64,000 bases of DNA, taken from the NCBI RefSeq assembly GCF_964204645.1, contig NC_134033.1, forward strand, positions 12,154,155-12,218,154. Reading direction: 5' to 3'. The notes under the pieces were generated by a model. It saw only the letters and a program-made list of their open reading frames with translations. It was not told the origin of the DNA and made no database searches. The translations under genes and the position numbers were made by a program. Positions 17,251-28,837 of the stretch are shown here, in pieces (the stretch's first letter is position 1; every line of letters begins with the position of its first letter). Source of the stretch: Tubulanus polymorphus (lineage: Eukaryota; Nemertea; Palaeonemertea; Tubulaniformes; Tubulanidae).

Positions 17251-18425
17251 TTCCTGAAATTGACCAATCGCTGTGCTTGTTAGCGGTGACGTAATTTCGG
17301 GATATACCGTTGAAGAGCGCCATATTTGATTTTCCGATCGTAAACACACAGCGCAGTTACAGTCACAGAAAGCAGACTAATTCGTTCCAGATCATCTGAT
17401 TAAATTACCCGATTATCACGTAAGTGTATGAATTCAGTACTTCCAACATGCGAGGTTTCATACCCGATTAAATCTTTTATCGCAAATGCTTGATTATGCC
17501 AATTTTTTGGCGAAAAACTTCTTACTTTTCACTCGCAAATTCAATCAACTTCAATTTATTACAATTATTTTGGGTTAAGCCTATCCTTCATCATCAAAAT
17601 GTGAATCGTGAACACTAGAAGAGCGAGAGAGTAGAAGTTTTCACTAGAAGGCATTACGGATTGTTTCATTTTTCCATTCCGTGATATTTTGTCAATTCTG
17701 TTACTGTTAGGCCCTATAACTTATAAGTCCTTGTTTTATTTAGGCCTACTCCCGTGCGTGGAATAGGTCGATTATCAGCCCAAAAATGGAACAGCCCTTC
17801 CTAGCGAATCATTCAGTATTCCCAGCGTCGTAACTGCGTATTAGCCTATGGGTCCGTAAATTCCTTGATGCGCTATGAATTCAAAAAATCTAGAATCCAG
17901 GCCAGGGGTAAAATCTAAAATTCTGACTAAGCATTCCCCTTAAAATTCCTATCAACCTCCCTTGAATTATATAAATTAAAAATCATCAATTGTCTAAATC
18001 TTTTTTCAACTCAATTTGTGAATGCGACCCTCCCTGTACTTATGCATATAGGCCATTGACCAGAAATCTCTCCCTACAACTTGCAATTAACTTGAAACAA
18101 TAGTCACAATGATACCACAGCCACTGGCTGTCTCTATTATTGTTTTGTGTATTCTGTGAAAGGTCAATATAAGTGGGAGCTTATTATATCCCTTTATTAT
18201 GACAGGCATTGTGCTCACAAAGACTTGGTTATCAAAACATAGGCCAATGTGGTTATCAATTCAAATGTTTTGATTTCCAATGACAATAAAGCCCTAGCTT
18301 GCTAATTTCTCAATTACCTAGTTGATGTAATTACTTTCATATGTAAGATGAAAATTGAAATTGTGTTAAACTGGACCCTTAAAATTTGTTCGATGTTTAA
18401 TTGATGTTTCTCTTTTTATTCTAGC

Positions 18426-19970
18426 ATGGAACCAATTTTCCGTCGCCTAAAAAATCGTACGATCGACACGTTTGACACCGATGCCGCCAAGAACCATAAA
18501 AGCACTAGTGGTTGGGCAACTCTGGACCCTGCGGAGAAAGTTTTGGCGGATGCGATGCGCCGGGTTGCCCAGGCCGGAGGAGATCAGTCAAACCCGAAAC
18601 ATTTGTTAGGCCAGTATACACTTCAGTTTGGTAAGTTTAGGGGTAAGAAATTTCAGTGGATACTCTCTAATGCTCTTGGCTTTGCAGTAAACCTCTACGT
18701 CATGGATGAATGTGAGAAGCAAAAACCACATCCCAAGATAGACCACAAGAACCATGCCGACAACAAGAAAGCCCTCTTCAAATACATGAGGCTGTTTCCC
18801 GAAGCCAAGGAAGCGATTGAGAGGAGGAGAGCTGTCCATCAAGAGCGTGTGAAACCTACGATTTCAAGTAAGTCAAGTTTTCAATATACAGTCGGATCGT
18901 TTGATATCAGAGTTGTTTTGTGCTTGTTCTATTTATGAAAAATTTTTTATTTTCACAGAAGCTCGTCAGACTCAACCAGCCGGGAGCCAACCAACTGTGA
19001 CAACTAGGAGGAGTCGCCCATCTGCTACAACCAGGAGCCAACCAACTGCGACAACTAGGAGTCAACCCAGCTCATCGACCACAACTGAGAACGTCTCGAT
19101 GCCGTCTGATGATGATGATGATCTACTGACAAGTGTCATCACTCTTGAAGCGCAGTTATCTGGTAATATATCTTAATTCTAATGATATTTTTATTGTAGA
19201 TTCAATTGATACATCATGAGATATACATCCTACAAATTTTTGCAGTGTTTTGGACGGATTGTAAAGATACCATCCAAGTTAACCGCAGTCCTCCCTTTCG
19301 GCCATCCACTCCTAGTAATTGCAGCCATATTGTAACATTTAATCATTTATTTCTCAAAATTTACAGTTTATATCTGGATAAGTTGGTAAGATTAATGTTG
19401 TGTAGGGTTCCTAGAATATGCTTTTATAAATGTGTAGCTATTGTAAAATGGTATTTTCTTCCAATCTATTTTAATGTACCTATTTCTTTATAAAAACTGG
19501 GTAATCATGCTTTATATGTATGCAGTACTGTCTCTTTATTACATAATCCATCTTTATGATATTGGTATATAGTTGCTATAATGGACATTATGAATATGAT
19601 AACACACACACTCTCTCTTTCTCTCTCTGTCACTTGCAAAATGCAACACTTCTATCCTCTCCTGCTTAATAACTTATTTTTACAGTGATTTCCCTTTTGT
19701 AATCTCATTTTTCCAGTGAGTCACTCTTATTCCTCATTTAGAGGTATTTAGATGGTAACATTACAGTGATGCGGTTTTCTTTTGTTCCTTTTGTCTATCA
19801 TTCTGTTTTTGTTTAATATTTCAGTGAAATTGTACCGGACTTTATGATGATTTAGAATTCTTATGCTATAAACCTCAATCATGAATGAGATAGTAAATTC
19901 ATTTTCTATTTTTCTCTATCTAGCCTCTCAGACAACACGGACTACAGCGACTACGACTACACCGACCACG

Positions 19971-20032
<62 letters not shown>

Positions 20033-22468
20033 ACCGACTACGACAACCGCGATCGATAACGACCTCCGCTTGCTTTTACCAGAATGGCGTAAAGTTCTGT
20101 CCGAATATGAACAGAAGTGGATCACCAAAACCCTCTTCATGAAAACCAAGAGTGGGAGGCTGGAGATGGATTTAGCCGCGTCAATCAGCTTTGGTGGAAT
20201 CCTCCACAGCCATTGGTAGTTGCAGGCCAGGTACCCAGCAGTACCTTGCCCACCGCCTGTTCTTGTGGATGCCTCGACGACTGTGGCAAGTCCATCCGCG
20301 TTGGAATGAGGATCGAGCTATTGCAGCTGTTACTCAAGACAAACAGATTTCCTGCTACAGTGGAAAGCTACGCCATCATATCAATGAGCTAAGTCAAACT
20401 GTCCTTGGAAAGAAGCTTTTACCAGCGTTCCAAGGGCCATTGCGTTACACCATTGAACCTATAGGTATTGATTATCTTTACAGCCAAACAGGAGAGGCAC
20501 CAGTGTCTAACACTAGGTTGCGTCTAGCCGAGGAGGAACGCTTGCTGGACTCTGCTTCTGACCAGGAATTTAGTGACAGCCCTGTTGATGAGCCGCTGCC
20601 TCTGTATGATGTGGAAGACTTGACAATAGCTGTGCCGACTGATGAGGATAACGACTTCTGTAAGTCACAATGTTTTTAGAAAATTGTTTGAATAATAATT
20701 CTATTTCAGTTCTGTTAAGTTCATTCCTGTAATTGATTCCTCTGATTACTGTTGACTTTGTGACATGCCCTCAGCTGAATCCATTACGTTTTGACTAAGG
20801 GATAATGGTTTTGTGTATTATTTTTCATTGTAGTTTCTCCGACTGTGACACCAACTGCACCAGTTCTTCCCGTTGACACCATGTCCGTTGATACTCCGTT
20901 GCCGATGGAAACTGAGGAGGTCACTGAGCTTGAACCCGATGATGCTGTGCCAGAATTTTGCTTACCGACCCTTGATACTCCAGAGCTGCAGCCCTTTGAA
21001 CAGTCGAATGTTCCATCTATTGAATCTCCCCTGGGGGATTCGGATGAGCATGTAAGTTTTCTATAAAAAAGGTTTTCGTTCGAGTTGTGTTGATGTTGTT
21101 AAAGAATTTAATTTCAAATATCTATTTTATTCAGGATTCTTTGGGACCAGACGGTATTGCTGGATTTGGAAAGGTTGATGCTTTGGCTGAGAAACTGGTA
21201 AACTTGGATGAGAATTCACTGGCAAACAACGAAGCTCGTGAAATCATTGATTTGTGGCAGAACTTGGACGACTACGACAAGAGGTCCATCATCAAACCAT
21301 GCCATCAACCAACTCTCAGTCAAGGTAGATTTCGAGCAACAAAGAAACGTTCTGGCTTGGCTCCTGGAGTTGAAAGTTCACGGAGGTAAGCCTAATCTAC
21401 TGTATTTTTCATTTCAAAATAAATGTACTAATAAGTCGAAATTGCCAATTGAATATTAAATGGCGATATAATCTTTGAGTTCAATTTGACCCTTGCAGGT
21501 TAACCTAAATAAACTTTATGTTAATCAAGTATTTATGATAATTTTCAGAGCTTTTCTGGGACCAAATTCGGCACCTGCTCAGTGGCCGACTTGTAATCGC
21601 TACGTCGAGACAACCATGGTGAAGCTCTGTGCGAAGTATCCAGCATCAAAAACGGTTGCAGGAGTGCGAGTTACGCGATGGATCCTTATCTCCCGTGCCT
21701 ACAAGCACATAAGAGACGTCGTCGTCGGAAATCCTGTGGTTATGCATCACTCGAACATTCAGCTTCCAGAGTTGAATATGACGACTATAACCCAATGGTA
21801 AGTTAACCTTTTATGCCCCACCTCTTAACCATCTAAATTATTATTAATCATATTGAGATTATGTTCATAAAATGGTCTATTTCTTTTTTCATTTTAGGTG
21901 GAATCGACGTTCTAAGAAGCAAGAGGAAATGGTTCTCAGGCAGGGAATTCAAATCCCGAATCCTTCTATGGCAAGCCAGCAACCATTGCTTATTGCTTGT
22001 CAAAAGCCTTCTGTGCTGCCGAGAGGATCCTCTGATGATCGCCATACCTTTGTACTTCCTACGAACACTGCTGGAATGGCGAAAATAAAGCGGCGAAGAA
22101 CAACTCCTTCGGCAACTGCGACTTTTGCATCAGTAGCTGCGGCAGCAACTAGTAAGCGGCCTGCACCGCAGATTCCTCAGAATGTTATTGATTTGTCAGG
22201 CGCTCATCAGTCCCTCAATACAGATACTACCGCAGATACTACTCGATTGATGGGTTGCTCACAAATCATGACAGGACCTGTTGCGTCTAAGGAGCAGAAA
22301 GCTGAAAGTTTGCAGCCAGCCACTACCCAGCTAATAATTGTTGCACCGCCAAAAGACCAGGCCGTTCTGCCTAAGGTCATCCATTCTGAATCCATGGGAA
22401 ATATACAGGTTGTTCCTTACACAACCCATATGCACAGATTACAAAGGCAGCAGCAATTAGAAGCTGGG
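18426..22468 (+). pseudogene. DUF6729-type multi-exon gene of the palindromic element, left copy, frameshifted
   Basis: Exons with matching phases: 18426-18867, 18959-19162, 19924-20659, 20834-21051, 21135-21385, 21549-21797, 21898-22468. Exon 1 encodes a KFRGKKFQWILSNALGF segment; exons 2-3 Thr/Ser-rich low complexity and poly-Thr; exon 3 the LWWNPPQP...HRLFLWMPRRLW region of DUF6729-type proteins and a YTIEPIGIDYLYSQTG segment; exon 5 an IIDLWQNLDDYDKR block; exon 7 a Pro/Thr-rich tail. Such proteins form repetitive families in marine invertebrates; their activity is unknown. Compared with the right arm, exon 3 lacks one T near 20175 and 7 bp near 20234, breaking the frame in the DUF6729 region. 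Whether an exon follows 22468 is unknown, because the palindrome junction lies 15 bp beyond. Confidence 0.65.
19968..20032 (+). repeat. (ACT)n microsatellite in exon 3
   Basis: About 20 ACT/CTA triplets encode a poly-Thr tract in frame. The right-arm copy (23857-23907) is several triplets shorter. Confidence 0.9.
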
Positions 22469-22483
22469 GTGAGTCGCAGAAAT

Positions 22484-23856
22484 CTACCTTGACTGAGAGT
22501 TGGTTGATGGCGTGGTTTGATGATGGACCTCTTGTCGTAGTCGTCCAAGTTCTGCCACAAATCAATGATTTCACGAGCTTCGTTGTTTGTAAGAGCCAGT
22601 GAATTCTCATCCAAGTTTACCAGTTTCTCAGCCAAAGCATCAACCTTTCCAAATCCTGCAATACCGTCTGGTCCCAAAGAATCCTGAATAAAATAGATAT
22701 TTGAAATTAAATTCCATGAATCTGAAAATGTACTGTACAATGGTAATTGAACTGTCACCAGTTCTGAGCAATTTGTCTTTAACAACATCAACACAACTCG
22801 AACGAAAACCTTTTTTATAGAAAACTTACATGCTCATCCGAATCCCCCAGGGGAGATTCAATAGATGGAACATTCGACAGTTCAAAGGGCTGCAGCTCTG
22901 GAGTATCAAGGGTCGGTAAGCGAAATTCTGGCACAGCATCATCGGGTTCAAGCTCAGTGACCTCCTCAGTTTCCATCGGCAACGGAGTATCAACGGACAT
23001 GGTGTCAACGGGAAGAACTGGTGCAGTTGGTGTCACAGTCGGAGAAACTACAATGAAAAATAATACACAAAACCATTATCCCTTAGTCAAAACGTAATGG
23101 ATTCAGCTGAGGGCATGTCACAAAGTCAACAGTAATCAGAGGAATCAATTACAGGAATGAACTTAACAGAACTGAAATAGAATTATTATTCAAACAATTT
23201 TCTAAAAACATTGTGACTTACAGAAGTCGTTATCCTCATCAGTCGGCACAGCTGTTGTCAAGTCTTCCACATCATACAGAGGCAGCGGCTCATCAACAGG
23301 GCTGTCACTAAATTCCTGGTCAGAAGCAGAGTCCAGCAAGCGTTCCTCCTCGGCTAGACGCAACCTAGTGTTAGACACTGGTGCCTCTCCTGTTTGGCTG
23401 TAAAGATAATCAATACCTATAGGTTCAATGGTGTAACGCAATGGCCCTTGGAACGCTGGTAAAAGCTTCTTTCCAAGGACAGTTTGACTTAGCTCATTGA
23501 TATGATGGCGTAGCTTTCCACTGTAGCAGGAAATCTGTTTGTCTTGAGTAACAGCTGCAATAGCTCGATCCTCATTCCAACGCGGATGGACTTGCCACAG
23601 TCGTCGAGGCATCCACAAGAACAGGCGGTGGGCAAAGTACTGCTCGACGTTGGGTACCTGGCCTGCAACTACCAATGGCTGTGGAGGATTCCACCAAAGC
23701 TGATTGACGCGGCTAAAATCCATCTCCAGCCTCCCACTCTTGGTTTTCATGAAGAGGGTTTTGGTGATCCACTTCTGTTCATATTCGGACAGAACTTTAC
23801 GCCATTCTGGTAAAAGCAAGCGGTGGTCGTTATCGATCGCGGTTGTCGTAGTCGGT

Positions 23857-23906
<50 letters not shown>

Positions 23907-25446
23907 CGTGGTCGGTGTAGTCGTAGTCGCTGTAGTCCGTGTTGTCTGAGAGGCTAGATAGAGAAAAATAGAAAATGAATTTACTATCTCATTCATGATT
24001 GAGGTTTATAGCATAAGAATTCTAAATCATCATAAAGTCCGGTACAATTTCACTGAAATATTAAACAAAAACAGAATGATAGACAAAAGGAACAAAAGAA
24101 AACCGCATCACTGTAATGTTACCATCTAAATACCTCTAAATGAGGAATAAGAGTGACTCACTGGAAAAATGAGATTACAAAAGGGAAATCACTGTAAAAA
24201 TAAGTTATTAAGCAGGAGAGGATAGAAGTGTTGCATTTTGCAAGTGACAGAGAGAGACAGAGAGAGTGTGTGTGTTATCATATTCATAATGTCCATTATA
24301 GCAACTATATACCAATATCATAAAGATGGATTATGTAATAAAGAGACAGTACTGCATACATCTAAAGCATGATTACCCAGTTTTTATAAAGAAATAGGTA
24401 CATTAAAATAGATTGGAAGAAAATACCATTTTACAATAGCTACACATTTATAAAAGCATATTCTAGGAACCCTACACAACATTAATCTTACCAACTTATC
24501 CAGATATAAACTGTAAATTTTGAGAAATAAATGATTAAATGTTACAATATGGCTGCAATTACTAGGAGTGGATGGCCGAAAGGGAGGACTGCGGTTAACT
24601 TGGATGGAATCTTTACAATCCGTCCAAAACACTGCAAAAATTTGTAGGATGTATATCTCATGATGTATCAATTGAATCTACAATAAAAATATCATTAGAA
24701 TTAAGATATATTACCAGATAACTGCGCTTCAAGAGTGATGACACTTGTCAGTAGATCATCATCATCATCAGACGGCATCGAGACGTTCTCAGTTGTGGTC
24801 GATGAGCTGGGTTGACTCCTAGTTGTCGCAGTTGGTTGGCTCCTGGTTGTAGCAGATGGGCGACTCCTCCTAGTTGTCACAGTTGGTTGGCTCCCGGCTG
24901 GTTGAGTCTGACGAGCTTCTGTGAAAATAAAAAATTTTTCATAAATAGAACAAGCACAAAACAACTCTGATATCAAACGATCCGACTGTATATTGAAAAC
25001 TTGACTTACTTGAAATCGTAGGTTTCACACGCTCTTGATGGACAGCTCTCCTCCTCTCAATCGCTTCCTTGGCTTCGGGAAACAGCCTCATGTATTTGAA
25101 GAGGGCTTTCTTGTTGTCGGCATGGTTCTTGTGGTCTATCTTGGGATGTGGTTTTTGCTTCTCACATTCATCCATGACGTAGAGGTTTACTGCAAAGCCA
25201 AGAGCATTAGAGAGTATCCACTGAAATTTCTTACCCCTAAACTTACCAAACTGAAGTGTATACTGGCCTAACAAATGTTTCGGGTTTGACTGATCTCCTC
25301 CGGCCTGGGCAACCCGGCGCATCGCATCCGCCTTTCTCCGCAGGGTCCTGAGTTGCCCAACCACTAGTGCTTTTATGGTTCTTGGCGGCATCGGTGTCAA
25401 ACGTGTCGATCGTACGATTTTTTAGGCGACGGAAAATTGGTTCCAT
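22484..25446 (-). pseudogene. DUF6729-type gene, right-arm copy, truncated and frameshifted in exon 1
   Basis: Minus-strand exons: 25446-25010, 24918-24715, 23953-23222, 23047-22830, and 22683 down to the breakpoint near 22484. Exon 3 is intact here and shows GQVPNVEQYFAHRLFLWMPR unbroken. Exon 1 lacks 5 bp near 25345 relative to the left arm, shifting its frame after EPIF...DPAEK. Exon 5 is cut by the palindrome junction, so exons 6 and 7 are absent. Splice sites are conserved with the left arm. Neither arm alone gives a complete protein. Confidence 0.65.
23857..23907 (-). repeat. (ACT)n microsatellite, right arm
   Basis: The counterpart of the left-arm poly-Thr tract; the length difference keeps the reading frame. 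Confidence 0.9.
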
Positions 25447-26613
25447 GCTAGAACAAAAAGAGAAACATCAATTAAACATCGAACAAATTTTAAGGGTCCA
25501 GTTTAACACAATTTCAATTTTCATCTTACATATGAAAGTAATTACATCAACTAGGTAATTGAGAAATTAGCAAGCTAGGGCTTTATTGTCATTGGAAATC
25601 AAAACATTTGAATTGATAACCACATTGGCCTATGTTTTGATAACCAAGTCTTTGTGAGCACAATGCCTGTCATAATAAAGGGATATAATAAGCTCCCACT
25701 TATATTGACCTTTCACAGAATACACAAAACAATAATAGAGACAGCCAGTGGCTGTGGTATCATTGTGACTATTGTTTCAAGTTAATTGCAAGTTGTAGGG
25801 AGAGATTTCTGGTCAATGGCCTATATGCATAAGTACAGGGAGGGTCGCATTCACAAATTGAGTTGAAAAAAGATTTAGACAATTGATGATTTTTAATTTA
25901 TATAATTCAAGGGAGGATGATAGGAATTTTAAGGGGAATGCTTAGTCAGAATTTTAGATTTTACCCCTGGCCTGGATTCTAGATTTTTTGAATTCATAGC
26001 GCATCAAGGAATTTACGGACCCATAGGCTAATACGCAGTTACGACGCTGGAAATACTGAATGATTCGCTAGGAAGGGCTGTTCCATTTTTGGGCTGATAA
26101 TCGACCTATTCCACGCACGGGAGTAGGCCTAAATAAAACAAGGACTTATAGGGCCCAACAGTAACAGAAATGACAAAATATCACGGAATGGAAAAATGAA
26201 ACAATCCGTAATGCCTTCTAGTGAAAACTTCTACTCACTCGCTTTTCTAGTGTTCACGATTCACATTTTGATGATGAACGATAGGCTAACCCAAAATAAT
26301 TGTAATAAATTGAAGTTGATTGAATTTGCGAGTGAAAAGTAAGACGTTTTTCGCCAAAAAATTGGCATAATCAAGCATTAGCGATAAAAGATTTAATCGG
26401 GTATGAAACCTCGCATGTTGGAAGTACTGAATTCATACACTTACGTGATAATCGGGTAATTTAATCAGATGATCTGGAACGAATTAGTCTGCTTTCTGTG
26501 ACTGTAACTGCGCTGTGTGTTTACGATCGGAAAATCAAATATGGCGCTCTTCAACGGTATATCCCGAAATTACGTCACCGCTAACAAGCACAGCGATTGG
26601 TCAATTTCAGGAA

Positions 26614-26681
26614 ATTTCAGGAAATGAATTGTGGATATCCGTGGATTTGATTGGCTGTTTCCACAATTCATTTCCTGAAAT
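26614..26681. repeat. Terminal hairpin, right end
   Basis: 26614-26635 and 26660-26681 pair perfectly over 22 bp, the same hairpin as at the left end. Confidence 0.8.
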
Positions 26682-26713
26682 AAAACACCGCCTCACGCGC
26701 GCCCGCTAGCGCC

Positions 26714-27656
26714 AGCGCCAGAACACTCGACACTCAATACAAAGATCGTTCTTTCTGCCTACCAATTGCGTCTCTTATCAAATACCGGGTAACGGGGAAT
26801 TTAGAATAGGTGGAATAGAATACGAGGTTCGTATCAACGAAGAGAATACGACGTACATACATCTGATTCACTTAGAACCATTAGTGTCAGTGGTATATCG
26901 CTCACGCGAGCCATGATGGCTCACGCGAGCTCTTTAGTACACGCAGTATACGGGGCCCCTCGAACCGGCCACTCTCAGGAGTGGGTTAAATATCTGATGA
27001 CACATGTGATTTGTCTAGTTACGATAGTACTACAACTCCCTCCCCCAAATACACATTTTCCCTTTTTTCTTTTGCTTTTTTCACTTCACCTCCGAGGTAG
27101 TCGCTACGCCATCAAAGCAAAGCCATATGGCGAGAATAGTTTTCTTGTTCAAACAGTTCCTTCATGAAAGGCAAATATTTTTACCCCTCTTTAAATGACT
27201 TCATCGCGGAGTTGAAACAAGGAATTAAAAATGTTTTTTTTATGCCCCGGCGGTGACTTGTGCCGCGCACCAGGATTTGATCCATTGATTGCGCTTTTCT
27301 GTATCACTTCTCTCCGTCGAATTTGGGAGATGATTTTGATTTAAAGGGTTCCAGCTCAGATGTATGTAAAATGATTGAACGCAAGAGAGCAAGTGATATA
27401 CACGTACACGTAATTTATCATTTACACGATTCTAAAGTGATGGCCAACAACCGGCATCAGAGGAAATAGTTAACTAAGACATGTTGTCCTTAATTTAAGT
27501 GCATAAATCACACTATGAAAACATAAAGTAACCAATGGCAATTATACCAAAAATTTGAGTTTAACTAGAGAGCCCTGAAAATTCAAAATGTATCTATGAC
27601 ATGGGCGCCCTGCCACAGCGGAGCAGTACTCAGAAACCTAGGCTTCATCCGCCCCT
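26714..27656. repeat. Flank of duplication unit 1 before the cyclase promoter
   Basis: There is no gene. 26714-26890 continues the flank interrupted by the palindrome (matches 41555-41690 and 52435-52560). 27060-27390 matches 43395-43760 and 53625-53970, a segment with a CCCCGGCGGTGACTTGTGCC core. The rest precedes the presumed cyclase promoter. Confidence 0.6.
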
Positions 27657-27672
27657 GATTTATATATACGCC
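27657..27672 (+). promoter_or_regulatory. TATA-like element of upstream cyclase first exon
   Basis: GATTTATATATACGCC lies about 500 bp before the ATG and is identical at 54246-54261. A start site near 27690 would give a long 5' leader. It is inferred from sequence only. Confidence 0.4.
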
Positions 27673-28164
27673 CCGAAACAGCTACTGCAGTGAACAACCG
27701 GCGAGCTCGACACCAGCGTTCTGAAATTCATAATCTTCGAACGCTGCAACTCGCTGCACGACGACCGTACTACGCGATCGGTTTACAGTCATTTTAGTCG
27801 TTCATTCGTCTGTATCAAACTCTCATCTTACTTTCACATCGTACGTTATACAAATCGTCCGCGCGTCACCTCAGCGTGACCGTACCAAGGAGTTTACACA
27901 CGCTCATCAATTTCAAATTCTATACAAACGTGTCTTTCTGCTGGTTAGTATTTGTAATACGGTATGGAGTTTACACCTGGGCGGAGTGGTACATATGTAC
28001 AACTAAAAATCTGATAATATAATCATACGAATATATACCCGCGTGGTGTCTGTCGATGTTGTTTGGAGTTTCGAGTTATATCATCTTCCGAAACATGAGC
28101 GACGTGCGTCATTTGTTCAGCTCAAATATTATCTGATACGGAATCGCGTTTAATTCGATTCCCG

Positions 28165-28837
28165 ATGGTCGAATACACGAGGATATTTCTACTTTTCGCT
28201 GTACTACGCGTGTCTAGTCCGGTCGACGTTAATATGTTAGTGCTGATGCCCTGGACCGGACCGTGGCCTATCGGTAAGCGTATCGCTAGTTCCGTCTTGT
28301 TGGCCATCGATCGCGTGAATCGCTCCGGTCTTCTACCGAACGACGTGGATTTGAAGTTTACTTGGAACGACACGAGCTGTTCGGCTAAACGTGGACTGTT
28401 CGAGGCCGTGCACGCGTGGGCCACGATGAAATCGAATTTACACGCGATAATAGGTGGCGGTTGTAACGAGGTATGCGAACCGTTAGGGCTCCTGGCGTCC
28501 CAGTGGAACTTACCGATGATCTCTTTCGCGTGTACGTCCAGTCGAATGGACAATAAGTACGACTATAACACGTTCGCGCGTACGGTCGGACCTTACACGA
28601 AAATGGCGCCGATGTTCGTGAAAATTTGCCAGTATTTCAAATGGAAAATGGTGTCGATCATGGCGTCGACGGAGAACGCCTGGCAGCTGACATCGCACGA
28701 GATCAAACTCGACCTGGAAGAGGCGAACGTCACGATAGCCACGTTTCATAGTTTCGATCCCGGTTACGTAAATATCAGCGGCCGAGTAAAACAACAACAT
28801 AACAGTATATTGAAAGATATAGCATCTCATAGTCGCA
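28165..28837 (+). CDS. Duplicate first exon of receptor guanylate cyclase
   Basis: The exon encodes 224 residues plus one base, ending at the donor CGCA/GTGAGT in phase 1. It has a signal peptide (about 1-20) and the start of an ANF-receptor-type ligand-binding domain, with Cys residues in DTSCSAKRG and GGGCNEVCEPLG and the SQWNLPMISFACTSS segment. It differs from the copy at 54754 by one residue (Thr for Ala in HAWATMK). No exon 2 follows in this unit; the nearest phase-compatible acceptor found is at 58901, about 30 kb away. It could be an alternative first exon or a promoter-bearing relic. Confidence 0.65.

Larger units (their letters stand above)
17147..21331 (+). repeat. Left arm of palindrome
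   Basis: It pairs with 22483-26713 almost base for base, through exons and introns alike. Differences seen are short indels, the microsatellite length, and a roughly 60-bp segment in intron 4 present only in the right arm. The left breakpoint falls inside exon 5, in the GRF codons. Confidence 0.85.
17147..26713. mobile_element. 9.6-kb palindromic element
   Basis: Two long inverted arms enclose a spacer of about 1.15 kb. Both ends begin with GGCGCTAGC and the GGGCGCGCGTGAGGCGG stretch and carry the same internal hairpin. The flanks on each side (ACCAGGT at left; GCGCCAGAACACTCG at right) are joined with only about 11 bp between them in the paralogous uninterrupted sites near 41528 and 52418. 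This defines the insertion. No clear target duplication can be drawn. The superfamily is not recognised. Confidence 0.75.
22483..26713 (-). repeat. Right arm of palindrome
   Basis: It is the reverse complement of the left arm from the terminus to the middle of exon 5. The switch between arm and spacer lies in GAGTCGCAGAAATCTACC near 22483, just inside the intron that follows exon 7 of the left-arm gene. Confidence 0.85.

Noticed and set aside
17155-17349. 64-codon minus-strand frame repeated at 26515-26709
   Set aside because: It lies in the terminal hairpin region of the palindrome and is open on both sides by symmetry only.
28122-28553. Long minus-strand frames opposite cyclase exon 1 (also 54711-55142 and 28510-28926)
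   Set aside because: Antisense shadows of the real exon; the plus-strand translation is a clear receptor domain.
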